A program made the translations under genes and the position numbers. Source: Microvelia longipes (Eukaryota > Arthropoda > Insecta > Hemiptera > Veliidae). From it: DNA of 64,000 bases. Position 1 is the first letter of the stretch; every line of letters starts with the position of its first letter. Under the pieces are notes generated by a model. The model saw only the letters and a program-made list of their open reading frames with translations. It made no database searches and had not been told where the DNA came from. The stretch lies in NCBI GenBank assembly GCA_018340805.1, contig JACMZG010001863.1, positions 56,545,080 through 56,609,079 on the forward strand. The letters are read 5' to 3'. Below, piece by piece: positions 1 through 12,823 of this stretch.

Positions 1-544
1 TGATTTACAGTTCACTGCTATACTATGGGAAAACCACCTCGATATACAATGTAAAATTATAGTTTACATTAAATTTAATTAGTATTTGTTTCTTAAACCG
101 GCTTCAAATCATCAAGTTCGTTATCTTATCTACTTTTTACTTAATAATGTGTCCTTATTCAGCTAGAGGCGTTACAAATATATTTATATCACGGTGCAGT
201 CCTTTTTTTATTCCCTAAAACCACGCCCAATATTTAATGAGAGCTGCGCCAAATTTAGTAAACGCAACATTAAAACCTGCAGGATGCCTCTGGCATCGTT
301 AAATAATAACAATAATGACTAATAAATAATGACATCGTTAAATCGTTACATGATAAAAAGAAGTAAATATCCCACGAGCGATTTTTTTAAAGGCACTTCA
401 TTAAAAATGAGTTTCTAAGCATGTCATTGAAAAGAAAGACAGTAGACTTATTAGCACCGATATGATCAGGATGTGTAGGAAATTTCAAGTCTCACAAAAG
501 TTCAAGTACAGGCCAAAAACCTTAAGGCGCGTCATCTTCTAGAA

Positions 545-1301
545 CAGCCCTTCCCAACCCTTGGGTCGCGACCCAGATTGGGTCCCGAACGAAATGTTTT
601 GGGTCGCCAAATTTTTTATTATTAACAATCCAAAAAATGACAAAGGTTATGTAAAAACATTATTATAAAGCAATAACAGATTTGCTTAAACAGATATTAT
701 TTTTAGAAATTTATAATACTTTAAACAGCAATAACAAAAGAAGCCGCGGCCAAAATATTTCTTAGAAGTCCTTTACCGACAGACCCACCCTTTATCTAAT
801 TTTTGCTAACTTTGATGAATTGTTATACCAATGATACTGTATTTAACAGTTTCTTATCACTTCTTTAAAGGTTCGGGTTATTAAAATTATAATGTTCAAT
901 TATATGTAAATTTGATTCTAACAATCATTAAAGTAGTTAATATCGCGTACAAGTTTTTAATAATTATTGTGTTACCAGTTTATTTATTTTATACATTTAC
1001 GTTTCAATTAAATTAGTGAAATGAATAAACAAAACACGACTTGACTTATTAGTGGAAAACCAACAGCAACAAAAATAGTCTTTGATATCAATACATTTTA
1101 TTTTTTTATTTTTTTCAGCAAATTTCTTTTGGAAATAAAATTCTCTAATAGGATAGGCGTAATGGCAGAAGTCATAACTAGTTCGGAAATAAATAAAAAC
1201 GCCTGCAATTTTCAGGTTATGCAAAATAAATGCATTTGGGTCGCCAAACTTTAGAAAGCAAATTATAGGGTCCCGCGTTCTGAAAAGGTTGGGAAATGCT
1301 G
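545..1301. mobile_element. hAT-type non-autonomous element with perfect 8-bp target duplication
   Basis: Ends CAGCCCTTCCCAACCCTTGG and (reverse complement) CAGCATTTCCCAACCTTTTC. Flanks are TTCTAGAA at 537-544 and 1302-1309, identical. GGGTCGC motifs near both ends (TTGGGTCGCCAAA at 599 and 1239) are subterminal repeats. CAG ends with TTCCCAACC and an 8-bp duplication are typical of hAT elements. No transposase is visible in the 757 bp. Confidence 0.88.
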
Positions 1302-1627
1302 TTCTAGAAGACATTTAGTGATTTGTATAAATATGACTTTCAGAACAGGTCAATAAAAGGCTAATTGTACGTAAAACCATTTGGGGACGTGTTCTCGTCA
1401 ATTGGGTGTTTCTGACAAGAAAGAGTGGTGAGCCTGGGAATGATGAGATTGGTAAAACTATCAGCGTGCGGGTTTGAGAAGATCAGAATACCAAGAGACT
1501 TTAGACAAGTAGACTAGACAAAATGTGCACAAGTCACAAGTGTAGCCGAGTTAGGCGAAAGTAGAAAGAAAGAAACGACTAGTTCGCTCGATGCAAAAGT
1601 TAATCAATAGAGTAGGGAAAACGTGAA

Positions 1628-2690
1628 ATTGACCCAAGGGGTTTAGGTGTAAGAAGCATATGCGCTCCTGTAACAGCGAACGAAATGACCCAAGGGGTTT
1701 AGGTGTAAGAAGCATATGCGCTCCTATGACAGCGAACGAAATGACCCAAGGGGTTTAGGTGTAAGAAGCATATGCGCTCCTGTGACAGCGAACGAAATGA
1801 CCCAAGGGTTTAGGTGTAAGAAGCATATGCGCTCCTGTGACACGACGAACATGACCAAGGGGTTAGGTGTAAGAAGCATATGCGCTCCTGTGACAGCGAA
1901 CGAAATGACCCAAGGGTTTAGGTTAAGAAGCATATGCGCTCCTGTAAACAGCGAACGAAATGACCCAAGGTTTAGGTGTAAGAAGCATATGCGCTCCTGT
2001 AACAGCGAACGAAATGACCCAGGGTTTAGGTGTAAGAAGCATATGCACTCCTGTAACAGCGAACGAGGAAATGACCCAAGGGGTTTAGGTGTAAGAAGCA
2101 TATGCACTCCTGTAACAGCGAACGAGGAAATGACCCAAGGGGTTTAGGTGTAAGAAGCATATGCACTCCTGTAACAGCGAACGAGGAAATGACCCAAGGG
2201 GTTTAGGTAAGAAGCATAGCATTCAGCACTCCGTACACAGCGAACGAGGAAATGACCCAAGGGGTTAGGTGTAAAGAAGCATATCCACTCCTGTAACAGC
2301 GAATCGAGGGGGTAAAGAAGCATGGAACGCGTGACCCAAAGGGGTTGTAGGTGTAAGAAGCATATGCACTCCGTAACAGCGAACGAGGAAATACCCAAGG
2401 GGTTTACAAGCATATGCAACACGGAACGAGAAATGACCCAAGGGGTTTAGGTGTAAGAAGCATATGCACTCCTGTAACAGCGAACGAGGAATGACCAAGG
2501 GTTTAGGTGTAAGAAAGCAAATGCACTCCTGTAACAGCGAACGAGAAAAGACCCAAGGGGTTAGGTGTAAGAGAACAATGCACTCCTGTAACACGAACGG
2601 AAATGACCCACAAGGTGAAGAAGCATATGCACTGTAACAGTGGGGTTTAGGTGTAAGAAGCATATGCAACAGCGAACGAGGAAAGTATTA
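1628..2690 (+). repeat. 56-bp minisatellite array
   Basis: About 18-19 copies of a unit containing CCCAAGGGGTTTAGGTGTAA, GAAGCATATGCGCTCCTGT and AACAGCGAACGAAATGA. From about 2041 on, the units change GCGCTCC to GCACTCC and gain GAGG before AAATGA, so the array has two variant blocks. Short indels are frequent toward the right. Apparent ORFs are repeat-encoded. Confidence 0.95.
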
Positions 2691-2699
2691 GCCACAGTA

Positions 2700-5190
2700 A
2701 AACAACTCAGATATATATGAAGACATTGTTGTACAAGAAACCTAGATTAACTTAAGACTCTTAACTAAAACAAAGCAGAAGGAGGCTGGTATCACTCGGA
2801 TGCAGTTGGAAAACAATAAACAGCTTTTCACTCCTGACCTATATAAACATTTGGTTTTACAGACAAGCTGACGTCAAACTAGACAATAGAGGAAAAACTA
2901 GATGTAAACAATACTTGGCAGTCACTGAATATCGAAAAAGTTAAAAAACTCAATCTTGGCATAGTCTGCATTAGTGCGAGAGAAGTAGACTTAGTTCTAT
3001 ACAAGGCAGCTTATTATTTTGTAACCTAACTAAAACTGTCTAGAATTATAACGTTTTATAACTTACTGAAGTTAAAACTAAGTAAAAACTCTTCTACTCT
3101 TGGGGCTAAACCGAATACCCTCTGAGCCAATGAATGCTGGACCGCTGAAAGTAAGAAATTTCTGGTTCTAGGTAATTCATAAAACATGGAAGTAGTCAAG
3201 AACTACTCGTACTTAAATTAATACTTATTCCTATGTAATTAACACAGGAATAAGTCTTACTTAATTTCGAGACACGTTCTTGGAGACTATCTTCATCGTA
3301 AATCTCAAATTCCTTTTTCACCTTAAGCTTAATAAGATTAAAACTACCTTAACAAGGATAAAAACAAAATTTGAAAAGAATCAAAGACACCAGCTTTTCG
3401 AAACTTTGTACGGAGCCGTATCTAATTTCATCTTAAGACTTTAGCCCTTTTACTTCACCTCGAATGTCCTAAAAAACTCTAAAGTCTTAAAAACAAGTCT
3501 TACTAGCTAGCTGAGTAACTAAGCAACATCCCCAGCCAACCTGACGTAAGAGTCAGAACGACTTTCCTTATTATCTGTCTAAATAGTTGGATGTTTTCAT
3601 GAGAAACTTTCCCGGAGTTGTTTGTTGTTGAAAATCTTCTCAAATCCAATTATCAAATTTCCACTTAAAATAATATCTTTAAGATTCAGATGCTCGCGTT
3701 CCAGGCGTTTTAACAACAGCAAACTTTTGTTTTAGTTTAGGATTTAAACAACTTTATAGAAAACTGTAACGAAGAATGTTTGAAAGTTAGCACATTACGT
3801 TTCTCCTGATTTATTTCCTGTTTATAAAGGATTCCGAAAAGGATTGACATCGTGCTAGGGTTGAGTTTATCATGAATGTCAAATCCCTCATGTAAACACA
3901 GTAATTTTAAAAGTTTTCTCAACCAAATTTAAAATTTAGTCTCTTTATAGTTTCTAAAAATGTGACCAATAATTTGAAGTTGACAAAACGCAAAATCTTT
4001 CCATCTCTGACAAATCAAACTACATTGTTATATTTTTCAGGCAAGATTTGAAAAAAAAACACATTCAAAGCCTTATAAAGTAATATGACTTAATGTAAAA
4101 CGAAGTCCCACTATTACATTATTCCTAATTACAACTAAACTATATTATTCCTAAATTCATTTTATTTTATTATACTATCCTAAATTAGTCCTCAAATTAA
4201 TCTATTTTTTATAACCTATCCTAATCCTAAATTAGACCTAAACTAAATCCTTAATGACTTCCGCAATCACTCTATTTCATCCCCAAAACCACACAATTTT
4301 ATTCCAAAACCCGCTCTAATTTATTCCATTCAACCTGACACATCCTCTACTTTACATTGATCTGTCAGAAGCCTAGATTCGTATTAATTTTCAAGTAAAT
4401 ATTAAGACTGGAGGAGGAAATTGAGTAGTCTATTATTTGTCTTCAACATCATCTCAGCCAGCAGCTTTCCCGAGCCGCTTTTAGTCCTAATCAACAAGTT
4501 TTCCTCTTGTTTTCCAGTCGTCGTTTATCAATGCCGATGCTAAATCAAAGACTAAATAACTAAAGATGACATAATTATTAAAATATACGCATTAAAGAGA
4601 ACAATCTCGATTAACTTTGCACTCTGAATATTATTATAGTCTTAACAAATTTGAATCTTTAAATTAATCTTGAACCTTAAAGTTGGACTCGATTAAAATA
4701 CTTAATAAAAAGGTTCTTTAAACTAAGGTACTTCATTAAGTACTTTATTGCTTTTTTTGATTTTTTTATATGGTGTTAAAATCTGTCACAGTACAAAGCT
4801 CGTTATCAAAATTTTTCAAACGGATTCTGGTATCAGTTTTTACCAAGAACTTAACTCCCAGTACCTTCACTAGCAAACAAATTGAGATTTAATCAATTTT
4901 GGACCTTAAGCCTCTTAAATGTCAAATAAAACCAATAAAAAAATTGGTTGAAACAGTTTATGCGATAACTATTCCGCGTCCTTTTTCGCTTAAAGAGGAT
5001 TTTGAAGCAGAAAGCAAAGATCCCGCTGTAACACAGAGTTAATCCTATAAATGCCGACAGAGGAAGCCCTACATGCATTATAAATCTATTAGAGAGACGA
5101 AACATCAGTATGGGGTCAAATTGACTGACACAGACTTGTTTTCTACAAGTCTTTTCATTGTCAACGAATATCACAAAGCTCTATTCTCAT
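2700..5190. other. AT-rich DNA, no gene seen
   Basis: Nothing supported on either strand. Short frames at 3737-3922 and 4893-5174 have no family features. No internal repeats noticed apart from TCCTAAATTA runs at 4130-4250. Confidence 0.6.
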
Positions 5191-5194
5191 CATC

Positions 5195-6510
5195 AACTCA
5201 ATCCCCAGGAACAACTTTTACCATTTACTTCTTTCTTGAGAATTACTTCTGCATCCTCCAAGATGATTACTTCTACATCCCCAGAAATTACTTTATCCAG
5301 TCCCTAAGGAAGATACTTCACCATCCTCCAAGCGAATACTTTTATTACCCCTAGGAAGATTACTTCTACCATCCTCCAGGAGAATTACTTTTAAATTATC
5401 CCAGGAAGATACTTCTACCACCCCAAAGAGATTACTTTATTATCCCTAGGTAGATACCTTCTCACCATCCTCCAAGAATACTTATTTATCCCCTAGGTAG
5501 ATTACTTCTACATCCTCTAAAAACAAGAGAATTACTTTTAATATCCCTAGTAGATACTGTACCATCCTCCAGAGAAATTACTTTATCATCCCTAGGAGAG
5601 AATACTTCACCATCCTCCAAGAGAATTACTTTTATCATCCCCTAGGTAGATTACTTCTACCATCCTCCAAGAGAATTACTTTTATTATCCCCTAGGTAAA
5701 GATACTTCTATCCAATTCCTCCAATAGCAATTAAATTTTATTAATCCCCTAGGTAGATACTTCTACATCCCCCAAGATGATTACTTTATCATCCCCTAGG
5801 AAGATACTTCTACATCCTCCAAGAGATTCATTTATCATCCCCTAAGGAAAATTATTTCTTCCATCCTCCCAGGAAATACTTTTAATCATCCCCTAAGGAA
5901 GATTACTTTCTCCAATCCTCCAAAGAATTAACTTTTATTATACCCCTAGAGATTACTTCTACCATCCTCCAAGAGAAATTACTTTTATATCCACCTAGGT
6001 AGATACTTCTACCATCCTCCAAAAATTACTTTTATATCCCCCTAGTAATTTACTTCTACCATCCTCCAAGAGAATTACTTTTATTATCCCCTAGTAGCAA
6101 TTAACTCTACCATCCTCCAAGAGAATTAACTTTTATATCCCTAAGGTCAGATACTTCCTACCATCCCTCCAGGAAATTACTTTTATCATCCCCTAGGAAG
6201 AATACTTCTACCATCCTCCAAGAAGAATTTACTTTATCACCCCTAGGTAAGATTACTTCTACCATCCTCCAGAGAATACTATTATCCCCTAGTAGATACT
6301 TCTACCATCCTCCAAGAAGAATACTTTTATCATCCCCTAGTAGATACTTCTACCACCTCCAAGAGAATTACTTTATCAACCCTAGCAAATACTTCTACCC
6401 AATCCGCCCAAAGAATTACTTTTAATCATCCCAGAAGATTACTTCTACCATCCTCCAAGAGAATTACTTTATTATCCCCTAGAAGATACTTCTACCATCC
6501 CATGGCTGAG
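5195..6510 (+). repeat. About 50-bp minisatellite array, two related half-units
   Basis: About 26 units of CCCCTAGGTAGATTACTTCT, ACCATCCTCCAAGAGAATTA, CTTTTATTAT. The half-units (AGATTACTTCTACCATCC and GAATTACTTTTATTATCC) resemble each other, so the unit itself arose by duplication. Heavy indel noise. Confidence 0.92.
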
Positions 6511-6514
6511 ACAC

Positions 6515-7350
6515 TACTACAGCGGACCCAAAAAGAGATTAATTCCACAATCTCAAGTCCCCATTTACTAACATTCGTACCTTACTCGTGCCCTAAGAAC
6601 AAGTATAATCCTAATTAGGTAATTAATTAAGTAGACGAACACCTATTTTACCTCAAAATAATGTTTACATTCCCACAATACGTCATTCAAATCCTGTAAC
6701 TATTGAAATTGCGTATAATTCACGGTGATAAAATCGAAATTTAGAGAAATGAAAGTAGAATCTCTAGTTTTATATCCAATTACAACCCCACCAGAGTACA
6801 GTGGGCTTCAAGAATTTGTGGATTTTAGTTGAATGAAAAACGATCGTCCACACCGAGGTGGAGTGAATAAGAAAACAAATAGATATTGATGGAGAAAACA
6901 AATTACTTCGTTAGAACGTACCCGCCCACACGCCACTCCCACAGTTCAAGAGAGTGCTACACACGACACACTTACAACACTCAATTGCTACAAGACATAA
7001 GTACACACAAATTGAACCAAATCAGTTGCCTAATATAATCCATATACAATCCAGATTTTTAGGTTCTCTACATTTTACGATATTCTACAATCTAAAAACC
7101 AAGATTAGATACACCTAACCACTCATTTAGAACCTGGCAAGACCATCGCGAGAGGATAACGGAAGTCCATTCTAAACCAATTTTTGGAAAATCCAATAAT
7201 GTGTCCAAAATGGCAGCCAAATTTAAATTCTAAAAAAAATTTGAACCATTTCATAATAAAAATATTTTAGTTAAAATAGTTTTGTATGCAACAAGGTGAA
7301 AGTAAGTTTTTACAGCTCAATGTTAAAGTTCGTCCTAAGGCAGCGCCGAA
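6515..7350. other. AT-rich DNA, no gene seen
   Basis: No repeat unit, coding segment or RNA gene recognised. Confidence 0.6.
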
Positions 7351-7354
7351 AGGA

Positions 7355-7530
7355 GGAAACTTCATTAGCTCACTAGGCCGGTAGCCGAGGAATAAACTAG
7401 TTACTCCCAGGCTTTGCCGAGAAATAACTAACAATTTGGGCTCTCGACGCTAGACCGAGGAGATAATACGAGACGCTGAAAACTTCATCCCTGTTGCATA
7501 TTAATTTATCTACGACTAAAGACTAACACT
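7355..7530 (+). repeat. R3 repeat copy
   Basis: Shares GGCTTTGCC, the GCTCTCG..GCT.G.CCGAGG region and the end TTTATCTACGACTA with 26150-26330. Short inverted segments rich in CCGAG/CTCGG. Class unknown. Confidence 0.55.
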
Positions 7531-7863
7531 AACAAACTATTAATATATCTCAGCTCAACTTAATTGTTATTGTTAAGTTTAGTTTATTCTTACCATGTCG
7601 AATTACTCTGAGAAGAAGAATAAAGCCACTATCTCACATTATTTTATTGTAACTGTCAATAAAAATGTGTAAAAACTATATTTGTAATTTAAACCATAGC
7701 GTGTGTATATGAATATTCTACCCGTAGTACCACATAACACCGAAAAAATCCTACATATTTCCTAAAATTTCACGAAAAATTGACACATTCACTTTCCTCC
7801 CTAGGGAGTAAAAGTACATTACAGCGTGGATAACAAAACTGTAATAGAACTACAATACAAGGA

Positions 7864-8097
7864 GTGTACATAAAATATATTCTTTTGCACTTTATACTCA
7901 GTATAGAAGAAGAAATCTGTTGGCACAAAAATCCGAAAGCCAAGGAATTAACTGACTTTAATTTAGGTGTTTTAAACATTCCAGAGCGGTTTACTAAGCT
8001 CTCAGACAGTATGTGTTTGTTTGATATTATCTTAGATCCCAGTGAGTCATGCAGAGAAAGAAACTTGACACAAAAATTTATCTTATGCCTTGTTTGA
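7864..8097 (+). CDS. Unassigned ORF, possible exon
   Basis: The frame is open for 77 codons. A possible acceptor (ATACTCAG at about 7900) precedes IEEEICWHKNPKAKELTDFN then LGVLNIPERFTKLSD, and a possible donor (ACA|GTATGT at about 8010) follows. Residue use looks coding-like and the DNA is not part of any repeat I recognise. No family recognised. A random open frame in AT-rich DNA remains possible. Confidence 0.25.
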   Translation: MYIKYILLHFILSIEEEICWHKNPKAKELTDFNLGVLNIPERFTKLSDSMCLFDIILDPSESCRERNLTQKFILCLV

Positions 8098-8548
8098 GCT
8101 TTAACGGTACATCAATTTTTCTAACTGCCCACTAACAAGTCTCAATACTCATTAAAATGAAGTAAATTAAGCTATGAAAATTCCAGTAAAGACGAAAGGG
8201 ACAGATAATACATAAAACATATGTTTATCCCATTCTAAACCTAAGTTATATTTCTTTGGAAGAAAACTTTCACATTAAGGAAATGGAAAGGAGGTAAAGG
8301 AGAGTTATTTTTTAATGCCATGGGCTGAAATTTAGTAAACCCATAGTAAACAACCAAGATATGGAATCCATTCTTTTACAACTTAGATAAAAATAATCAA
8401 ACCCTTAACATATAATAAATCGAAACAACAGGACTCCCCCCCCCCAATGTATATCAAACAATCACGTTCAGCTCCTCACAAAGTTGAAATATAACACAAT
8501 TAACAAAATCTAAATTAATTAATTTCTTTGTGTGTCTCAATAAAATTA

Positions 8549-9053
8549 GACCAAGAGCTCGCAGGGTGTTTGTAATAAAAAAGTGTAATGGCGGAACCGG
8601 TCCTCCAATTTTTCGTAAAATACCTTCCTGAACAGGACTGCAATCTGCCGACTCGTATCGATGGGTGGTCCCACAGAACGCAACTTAGGGTCAAATTTAA
8701 CATACCCAAGTAACCAAACAAGTGTAATTGCTGGATACCGTCCTTCAATTTTACGTAAGATATCTTCCTGACAAGATCTGCACTTCCCGACTCGTATCGG
8801 ATGGGTGCCCCATGCAGAACGCACTTACAGGATCCAATTTACCACCCAATAACAAAACATGTAATGCTGAAACCGGGTCTCATATTTTCGTAAAACCTTC
8901 TAACAAGATCTGCAATCTTCCGACTCGTAATCGATGGGTGTTCCAGGCAAACCTTTGACCCCTCTAAAGTGCGTTCTGTAATGTTTAGTGGCGTAAAATG
9001 AGACCAGTTCCGCCAATACACTTTTTAGTAACAATACACCCCCTGCCTTGGAC
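8549..9053. mobile_element. Foldback element, 505 bp, three direct units
   Basis: Ends GACCAAGAGCTC.. and ..CTTGGACTA, next to TA. Inside are three head-to-tail units of about 130-140 bp, each with AGTGTAATGG.., CTTCCTGA.CA.GATCTGCA and CCGACTCGTATCGGATGGGT, then a short inverted end. It belongs to the same family as 45650-46062 and 61560-61845 but is more diverged. Several short open frames here are chance. Confidence 0.75.
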
Positions 9054-9524
9054 TATATAGTTATTTGATCTAATGGAATCTAATCGCCCTAAATTGATTC
9101 TCATTAGTTAATGTATTTATATTTATTCTAAAATGTATTTAATTAAATTGTCATAGCCCTAGATTATTCGGACTAAAAATTAAAACTTTATGGGCCAAGA
9201 AGCACAAAAGCATATTTTTTGAAAACCCTGAATTCTTAAACAGACACAACCTCTACACGCATGAGAAACCAAGCGGACAAACTCTTTGACCAAGAACAAC
9301 ACGCACACTAACCAACACCAGAGTCACCAACAAGAGGTAACACTATAACCAACAAACTAACAAACTGGCACCAATAGAAACACAAGGAATTATAAACACT
9401 AAGGTAAAGAAATAACACATGCACAACTAACAGACAAAGGCAAAGAAAAAGATCTGAGCAGCTTAAACCACTAGACATCATAACACATTATCAGCTGAAT
9501 AAATTACATTACAATTACATTGTG

Positions 9525-9725
9525 TGCAGGATAGTGATAGTAATTAGGGAGAGGTGATAGATCACATAGCAAGTAGGTCACGTTGTTGGGCCCTTTTTGC
9601 TAAATCCCTTAGTTAGAAGATAGTGTTCTACCTTATGAGTACTAGAGTACTCATTAGTCTTTACTCTAAGTTTCTATAGTTTCAACTAGAGACAACACGT
9701 GTCCCACTAGACCAGGCTTTCCTGC
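9525..9725 (-). repeat. 5'-truncated copy of the SINE 3' part
   Basis: Matches the left (3') end of the SINE at 36005-36561: shared blocks include GATAGTGATAGTA, CAAGTAGGTCACGTTGTTGG and GATAGTGTTCTAC in the same order and spacing, with divergence. No tRNA-like head is present. It is preceded by short ATTACA repeats that may be its tail. Confidence 0.65.
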
Positions 9726-9729
9726 TGGC

Positions 9730-11150
9730 AAAAACATATATATTCATACAAACTATTCATATCCAACAGCAAGTATCGGCTGATTCTTCGATTGCTTCTT
9801 CAACTTGCGGTAAATACAACCTTTTTACGCTTTTTAATTTTAAATATTTAATGTTTAAAATTCCCAATATATATTACATTACATTTTTTAATGTATTATA
9901 AAATAAAATATTTAAATACTATAGGATATAAAAAATGGTTAAAAAGGTCCTAAGAGAATTTCAAAATTGGAAAAACAGTCTCATAAAAGTTTCGTACCCT
10001 GATAAGCCGGTTAAATATAAACGTGTTTAAAAGAGTAAACTTTTGAAATTTAAAAAGTGTATCACAATTCTACATAGAGTTATATCTCTGAATTCTAAGT
10101 GAGGGCTCGGAATAAAAACTTTATTACGTCATAATATTTTTATCAAGTAAAAATGAATTGAATTAATTATTTTTAGAATTTGTAACAACAATGAATAATA
10201 GTCTATGCTCTAATAAGTCTACGGTAGCTGCTACGCGGCATCGAAAAGGTCTACGATAGCTGCTACGCGGCATCGAAAAGGTCTACGATAGCTGCTAAGC
10301 GGCATCGAATAAGTCTACGGTAGCTGCTACGCGGTATTGAATAAGTCTACGGTAGCTGCTACGCGGCATCGAATAAGTCTACGGTAGCTGCTACGCGGCA
10401 TCGAAGCGTCCGACGTCCATCATCAGAACAACCTTATTAAGCTCATAGAGATTTTATTACTAGAGAAATATATTTACTAGATTTATCTATAATTTCAACC
10501 TATGGAAAAATAAACCTGAACACTCATTTATTAATATAACAATCAAGAGAACAAAATATAGTAATTTATTACAGATAATAGGTTTATATAACACAGAATA
10601 CATACAATGAGTGAAAATCTGACAAAGGTTACTCTACATTTACTTAATCTGAGAAACAAGTACATGAAGTTACATCAGAGCCCTTGAGAGCTACAAGAGA
10701 CGTTTCAAACTTCTTAATGTATAGAGATAGGGTCCCTCTATTAATAGTATCTCTAAAAATAAGCGTTATCAAAATAAGTGAAGCAATAAAGAAAGCCCAT
10801 ATTCGTATATTATTCATCATAATAGGTGAATCAGACAAACTTAATCTCTGCGTAGATGGGAACAAAGATAATTTGCCCGTACATCCCAGCTAAAAGGGTA
10901 CTTTTACAGTACTTTTTGGAAAAAATAAGACAGTAAAGTAACCGAATAAAAACAATTCTAGCCTCCCACCTATAAAATATAAAAAGCAAGCGGCCTTCGC
11001 CTCTTTGCGCCTTACCAAACCTCGGGTATATGAAGATTGGATTTTTTGAAAATGTTCTGGGTCAATGTTGGGTTAATGACTCACCAATCAATTACAACAT
11101 TAACAAGTAGGAGTTCGGGAACTTAGCAAGGTTCGAAAATTTCGTACAAT
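9730..11150. other. AT-rich DNA, no gene seen apart from the 32-bp array
   Basis: Two overlapping open frames at 10644-10893 on opposite strands have no recognisable features. Confidence 0.55.
10205..10405 (+). repeat. 32-bp tandem array, CpG-containing
   Basis: Six copies of TCTACGGTAGCTGCTACGCG then GCATCGAATAAG. Regular and with few differences, unlike the noisy arrays elsewhere. Confidence 0.95.
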
Positions 11151-11154
11151 ACAT

Positions 11155-11230
11155 TTCTATATATATATATAATATATAATATATATATATAATAATTATA
11201 TATATATATATAATATATATATATATATAC
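11155..11230. repeat. (AT)n microsatellite
   Basis: Almost pure AT dinucleotides with TATA/ATAA interruptions. Confidence 0.95.
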
Positions 11231-11499
11231 AACATACGAGATTTCGTGAATTCATCCCATTGATCAGTGAGTCCCCTTTAAATAAATCACCCTGCCCGCC
11301 TCTATGACCGAACCTAAAGGAATTTTGTTTGCAATTCGCTAACATATAAAATAATAATAAAGAACGACTACGAACTTAATAGGCAATCATACAAATATAA
11401 TTACCTCACCTGGACACAGACAAAGAAATACACAATTAATTACATAATTACTTAAAACTACCGTATGTGATACAACTTAAAAGAACATACTATCATAAC

Positions 11500-11823
11500 G
11501 AAACAATTGTCTCATGATTACAGACATTTTAATTCACCCCAGAACATACTCTGATGATTACAGACATTCACACTTATCAATAAACAAACGTTTCATGATT
11601 ACAGACATTCTAATCACGCAGAATATTGAGTCAAATTACAGACATTCTAATTCACAGAAATATTTCTCATATACAGACATCTAATTCACCCTAGAAACAT
11701 ACGTCCTATGATACAGACATCTAATTATCAAAAAACAAACGTTTCATGATTACAGACATTCTAATTCACCAGAAACATTTGCCTCATGATTACACGACAT
11801 TCTAATCACCAAAAAATATGTCC
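11500..11823 (+). repeat. 40-45-bp tandem array running into the gap
   Basis: About eight units of CATGATTACAGACATTCTAA, TTCACCAGAAACAT, with indels. The array is cut by the N-run at 11824 and does not reappear on the other side. Confidence 0.85.
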
Positions 11824-12823
11824 NNNNNNNNNNNNNNNNNNNNNNNNNNNNNNNNNNNNNNNNNNNNNNNNNNNNNNNNNNNNNNNNNNNNNNNNNNNNN
11901 NNNNNNNNNNNNNNNNNNNNNNNNNNNNNNNNNNNNNNNNNNNNNNNNNNNNNNNNNNNNNNNNNNNNNNNNNNNNNNNNNNNNNNNNNNNNNNNNNNNN
12001 NNNNNNNNNNNNNNNNNNNNNNNNNNNNNNNNNNNNNNNNNNNNNNNNNNNNNNNNNNNNNNNNNNNNNNNNNNNNNNNNNNNNNNNNNNNNNNNNNNNN
12101 NNNNNNNNNNNNNNNNNNNNNNNNNNNNNNNNNNNNNNNNNNNNNNNNNNNNNNNNNNNNNNNNNNNNNNNNNNNNNNNNNNNNNNNNNNNNNNNNNNNN
12201 NNNNNNNNNNNNNNNNNNNNNNNNNNNNNNNNNNNNNNNNNNNNNNNNNNNNNNNNNNNNNNNNNNNNNNNNNNNNNNNNNNNNNNNNNNNNNNNNNNNN
12301 NNNNNNNNNNNNNNNNNNNNNNNNNNNNNNNNNNNNNNNNNNNNNNNNNNNNNNNNNNNNNNNNNNNNNNNNNNNNNNNNNNNNNNNNNNNNNNNNNNNN
12401 NNNNNNNNNNNNNNNNNNNNNNNNNNNNNNNNNNNNNNNNNNNNNNNNNNNNNNNNNNNNNNNNNNNNNNNNNNNNNNNNNNNNNNNNNNNNNNNNNNNN
12501 NNNNNNNNNNNNNNNNNNNNNNNNNNNNNNNNNNNNNNNNNNNNNNNNNNNNNNNNNNNNNNNNNNNNNNNNNNNNNNNNNNNNNNNNNNNNNNNNNNNN
12601 NNNNNNNNNNNNNNNNNNNNNNNNNNNNNNNNNNNNNNNNNNNNNNNNNNNNNNNNNNNNNNNNNNNNNNNNNNNNNNNNNNNNNNNNNNNNNNNNNNNN
12701 NNNNNNNNNNNNNNNNNNNNNNNNNNNNNNNNNNNNNNNNNNNNNNNNNNNNNNNNNNNNNNNNNNNNNNNNNNNNNNNNNNNNNNNNNNNNNNNNNNNN
12801 NNNNNNNNNNNNNNNNNNNNNNN
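11824..12823. other. Assembly gap, 1000 N
   Basis: Exactly 1000 N, so the size is probably nominal. The two sides carry different tandem arrays. Confidence 1.

Noticed and set aside
1716..2669. Repetitive ORFs on both strands
   Set aside because: Produced by the 56-bp array in both orientations; indels change the frame every few units.
10205..10405. CRISPR array
   Set aside because: Units are directly tandem with no unique spacers; the genome is eukaryotic.
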